A stretch of 5,969 nucleotides of DNA, taken from positions 1-5,969 of the forward strand of contig SPCK01000142.1 of assembly GCA_004525355.1 (NCBI GenBank), in the 5' to 3' direction. The position numbers and the translations under genes are program-made. The notes beneath the pieces are model-generated. The model was given only the letters and a program-made list of their open reading frames with translations, was not told the DNA's origin and did no database searches. Position 1 is the first letter of the stretch, and every line of letters starts with the position of its first letter. This DNA comes from Spirochaetales bacterium. Lineage in GTDB: Bacteria; Spirochaetota; Spirochaetia; Treponematales; UBA12059. Shown here piece after piece: positions 4,876 through 5,969 of the stretch.

Positions 4876-5969
4876 GTTCGCCTCCCGCGTACACGATCGA
4901 TGCGGCCGCCTCAGGTAACGCATCCGCGTCGAAGAAGCCCAAGCGCTCGGCGCAAGCGGCCCCGGCCAAGCCATGGGCAATCACTGCTGCCCGGGCCGCA
5001 TCCCAAGGATCCAATCCACGAGCCAGAAGACCGCCGAGGAGCCCAGCCAGTACGTCCCCCGATCCCCCGGTAGCCATGGCCGGATTTCGGCCGTCCCATA
5101 CGGCAGCGCGACCGTCGGGAGCGGCCAACCAGGTCGTCGACCCTTTCAGGACGACCACTGCTCCGAAGGCTCTAGCCACCAAGCGGCTTACCATCAGTGT
5201 ATCAAAGCGGCAGCGGAGTCGCGCCTCTTCCAGTGCCGCCGAATCTTCGGGATCCATCCCGGAGGCCAGAACCGCCAGCGGCGCGAATTCGCCGGGATGA
5301 GGCGTCAGGACCAGCGGCGCTCCGGATGACCGGACCTCGCGGGCTCGAATGAGGCGCAGCGCGTCAGCATCAAGTACCAGCGGTAAATCCGTCGCCCATG
5401 AATCGGCAACGCGGGACGACGCGCGCCCGTCGCGTCCGAGTCCGGGTCCGACCACGAGCGCATCGAAGGATCTTCCGTTGCCTGCGGATACGGGGCGCAC
5501 CATCTGCGCGCTCAAGACCGATGCCGCCGTAGCGTATAGCTCGTCGGGCACCATGAGGGTAACGGTACCGGCCCCCGCCGCCGAACCCGCCCTGGCCGCG
5601 AGGATAGCCGCTCCCAGGGTACCCACCGCGCCTCCGTAGACGCCCAAGGCTCCTCGGTTGCCCTTGTGGGTATCCGGAGAAAGCGGCGGCAGCAAGCTAT
5701 GAAGATCGTCGGGCTCCAGTAGCTGAACGCCGATTTCTTCATCGACGGGAAATACTCCGGCTATCTCCTCTATCCGGCCGGCGCTCTCGCGATAGCCAGG
5801 GAAAAACAGCTCGGCTTTCATCGGGGCGACACTGAGCGTGATATCGGCGCGGACAGGCATCCCCAATCCAGCCACTGGTGCATCATAGGCCCTGATACCC
5901 GAGGGCAGGTCAAGCGCGACGACTACGCCCCGTGCCAGCGCGGCCAGCGCGGCGATGGAAGCTGCCGGA
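4859..5969 (-). CDS. nnrD: Bifunctional NAD(P)H-hydrate epimerase / ADP-dependent NAD(P)H-hydrate dehydratase (N-terminus beyond window)
   Basis: Repairs NADH and NADPH damaged by hydration: the N-terminal YjeF domain (NnrE) interconverts R and S hydrates, and the C-terminal ribokinase-like domain (NnrD) dehydrates the S form using ADP or ATP. The frame stays open to the window edge, giving 369 visible residues. Residues 1-60 are the end of the epimerase domain (VVVALDLPSGI at 15-25, then ADITLSVAPMKAELFFPGY). The dehydratase domain shows HKGNRGALGVYGGA (101-114), AARAGSAAGAGTVTL (124-138), VVGPGLG (172-178), PLVLDADAL (196-204), LTPHPGEF (221-228), VVLKGSTT (272-279) and NPAMATGGSGDVLAG (295-309), whose Asp (D305) is the catalytic base. 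All key residues are intact. A GTG at 5875 is an internal valine, not the start. Roughly 150 residues should lie beyond 5969. The TAA at 4859 overlaps the downstream gene by 17 bp. Confidence 0.95.
   Translation of the reverse strand, partial: PAASIAALAALARGVVVALDLPSGIRAYDAPVAGLGMPVRADITLSVAPMKAELFFPGYRESAGRIEEIAGVFPVDEEIGVQLLEPDDLHSLLPPLSPDTHKGNRGALGVYGGAVGTLGAAILAARAGSAAGAGTVTLMVPDELYATAASVLSAQMVRPVSAGNGRSFDALVVGPGLGRDGRASSRVADSWATDLPLVLDADALRLIRAREVRSSGAPLVLTPHPGEFAPLAVLASGMDPEDSAALEEARLRCRFDTLMVSRLVARAFGAVVVLKGSTTWLAAPDGRAAVWDGRNPAMATGGSGDVLAGLLGGLLARGLDPWDAARAAVIAHGLAGAACAERLGFFDADALPEAAASIVYAGGEHGNQG
4881..4886 (-). promoter_or_regulatory. Ribosome binding site of the single-pass membrane protein gene
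   Basis: GGGAGG on the minus strand, five bases before the ATG at 4875 and inside the last codons of the hydrate-repair gene. It supports coupled translation and fixes the start. Confidence 0.7.

Noticed and set aside
4859..5875. Reading the hydrate-repair gene as starting at the GTG at 5875 (338 residues)
   Set aside because: The frame remains open upstream and encodes conserved epimerase-domain sequence (VALDLPSGI), so that GTG is an internal valine.
1..5969. Insertion sequences, integrases, att sites, CRISPR repeats
   Set aside because: No transposase or integrase motifs, no regularly spaced repeats and no terminal inverted repeats were seen. All large open frames are accounted for by housekeeping genes.

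Overview
The window is dense, moderately GC-rich bacterial chromosome carrying housekeeping genes, with no sign of mobile DNA, CRISPR or RNA genes. Small genes, Shine-Dalgarno-led starts and start/stop overlaps are typical of bacteria. The style of the HIT protein and of the three uncharacterised membrane proteins reminds me of spirochaetes (Spirochaetaceae/Treponemataceae). That is recollection, not a search, so the lineage is tentative.

Layout, left to right. A plus-strand fragment (1-402) is the C-terminal part of thiamine pyrophosphokinase. It converges on a minus-strand pair: a HIT-domain Ap4A-type enzyme (423-905) and, upstream of it, a membrane-anchored protein resembling the SPFH/band-7 family (908-1747). 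A 137-bp divergent intergenic region (1748-1884) holds a candidate minus-strand promoter and, on the xseA side, overlapping inverted repeats that could fold over the xseA ribosome-binding region. The plus-strand operon xseA-xseB (1885-3314) encodes both subunits of exonuclease VII, with a 4-bp ATGA overlap. It converges on a minus-strand Nudix/MutT gene (3361-3771), which is preceded by and overlaps a four-helix membrane protein gene (3755-4165). Upstream of that pair is a 209-bp gap with the best-looking sigma-70 promoter in the window (TTGACC-17-TATGGT) and a possible 37-codon leader ORF. Further right, still on the minus strand, is a single-pass membrane protein (4375-4875). It overlaps the end of a bifunctional NAD(P)H-hydrate epimerase/dehydratase gene (4859 to beyond 5969).

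Functionally, the recognisable enzymes share a theme of cofactor supply and molecular housekeeping: TPP synthesis, dinucleoside polyphosphate or nucleotide turnover (HIT), oxidised-nucleotide clean-up (MutT), repair of hydrated NAD(P)H (NnrE/NnrD) and single-strand DNA degradation (Exo VII). Three small unidentified membrane proteins sit in the same transcription units. I do not see a defence island, secondary-metabolite cluster or other clearly new system. The most interesting material is the intergenic RNA/promoter architecture and the unidentified membrane proteins coupled to nucleotide-repair enzymes.
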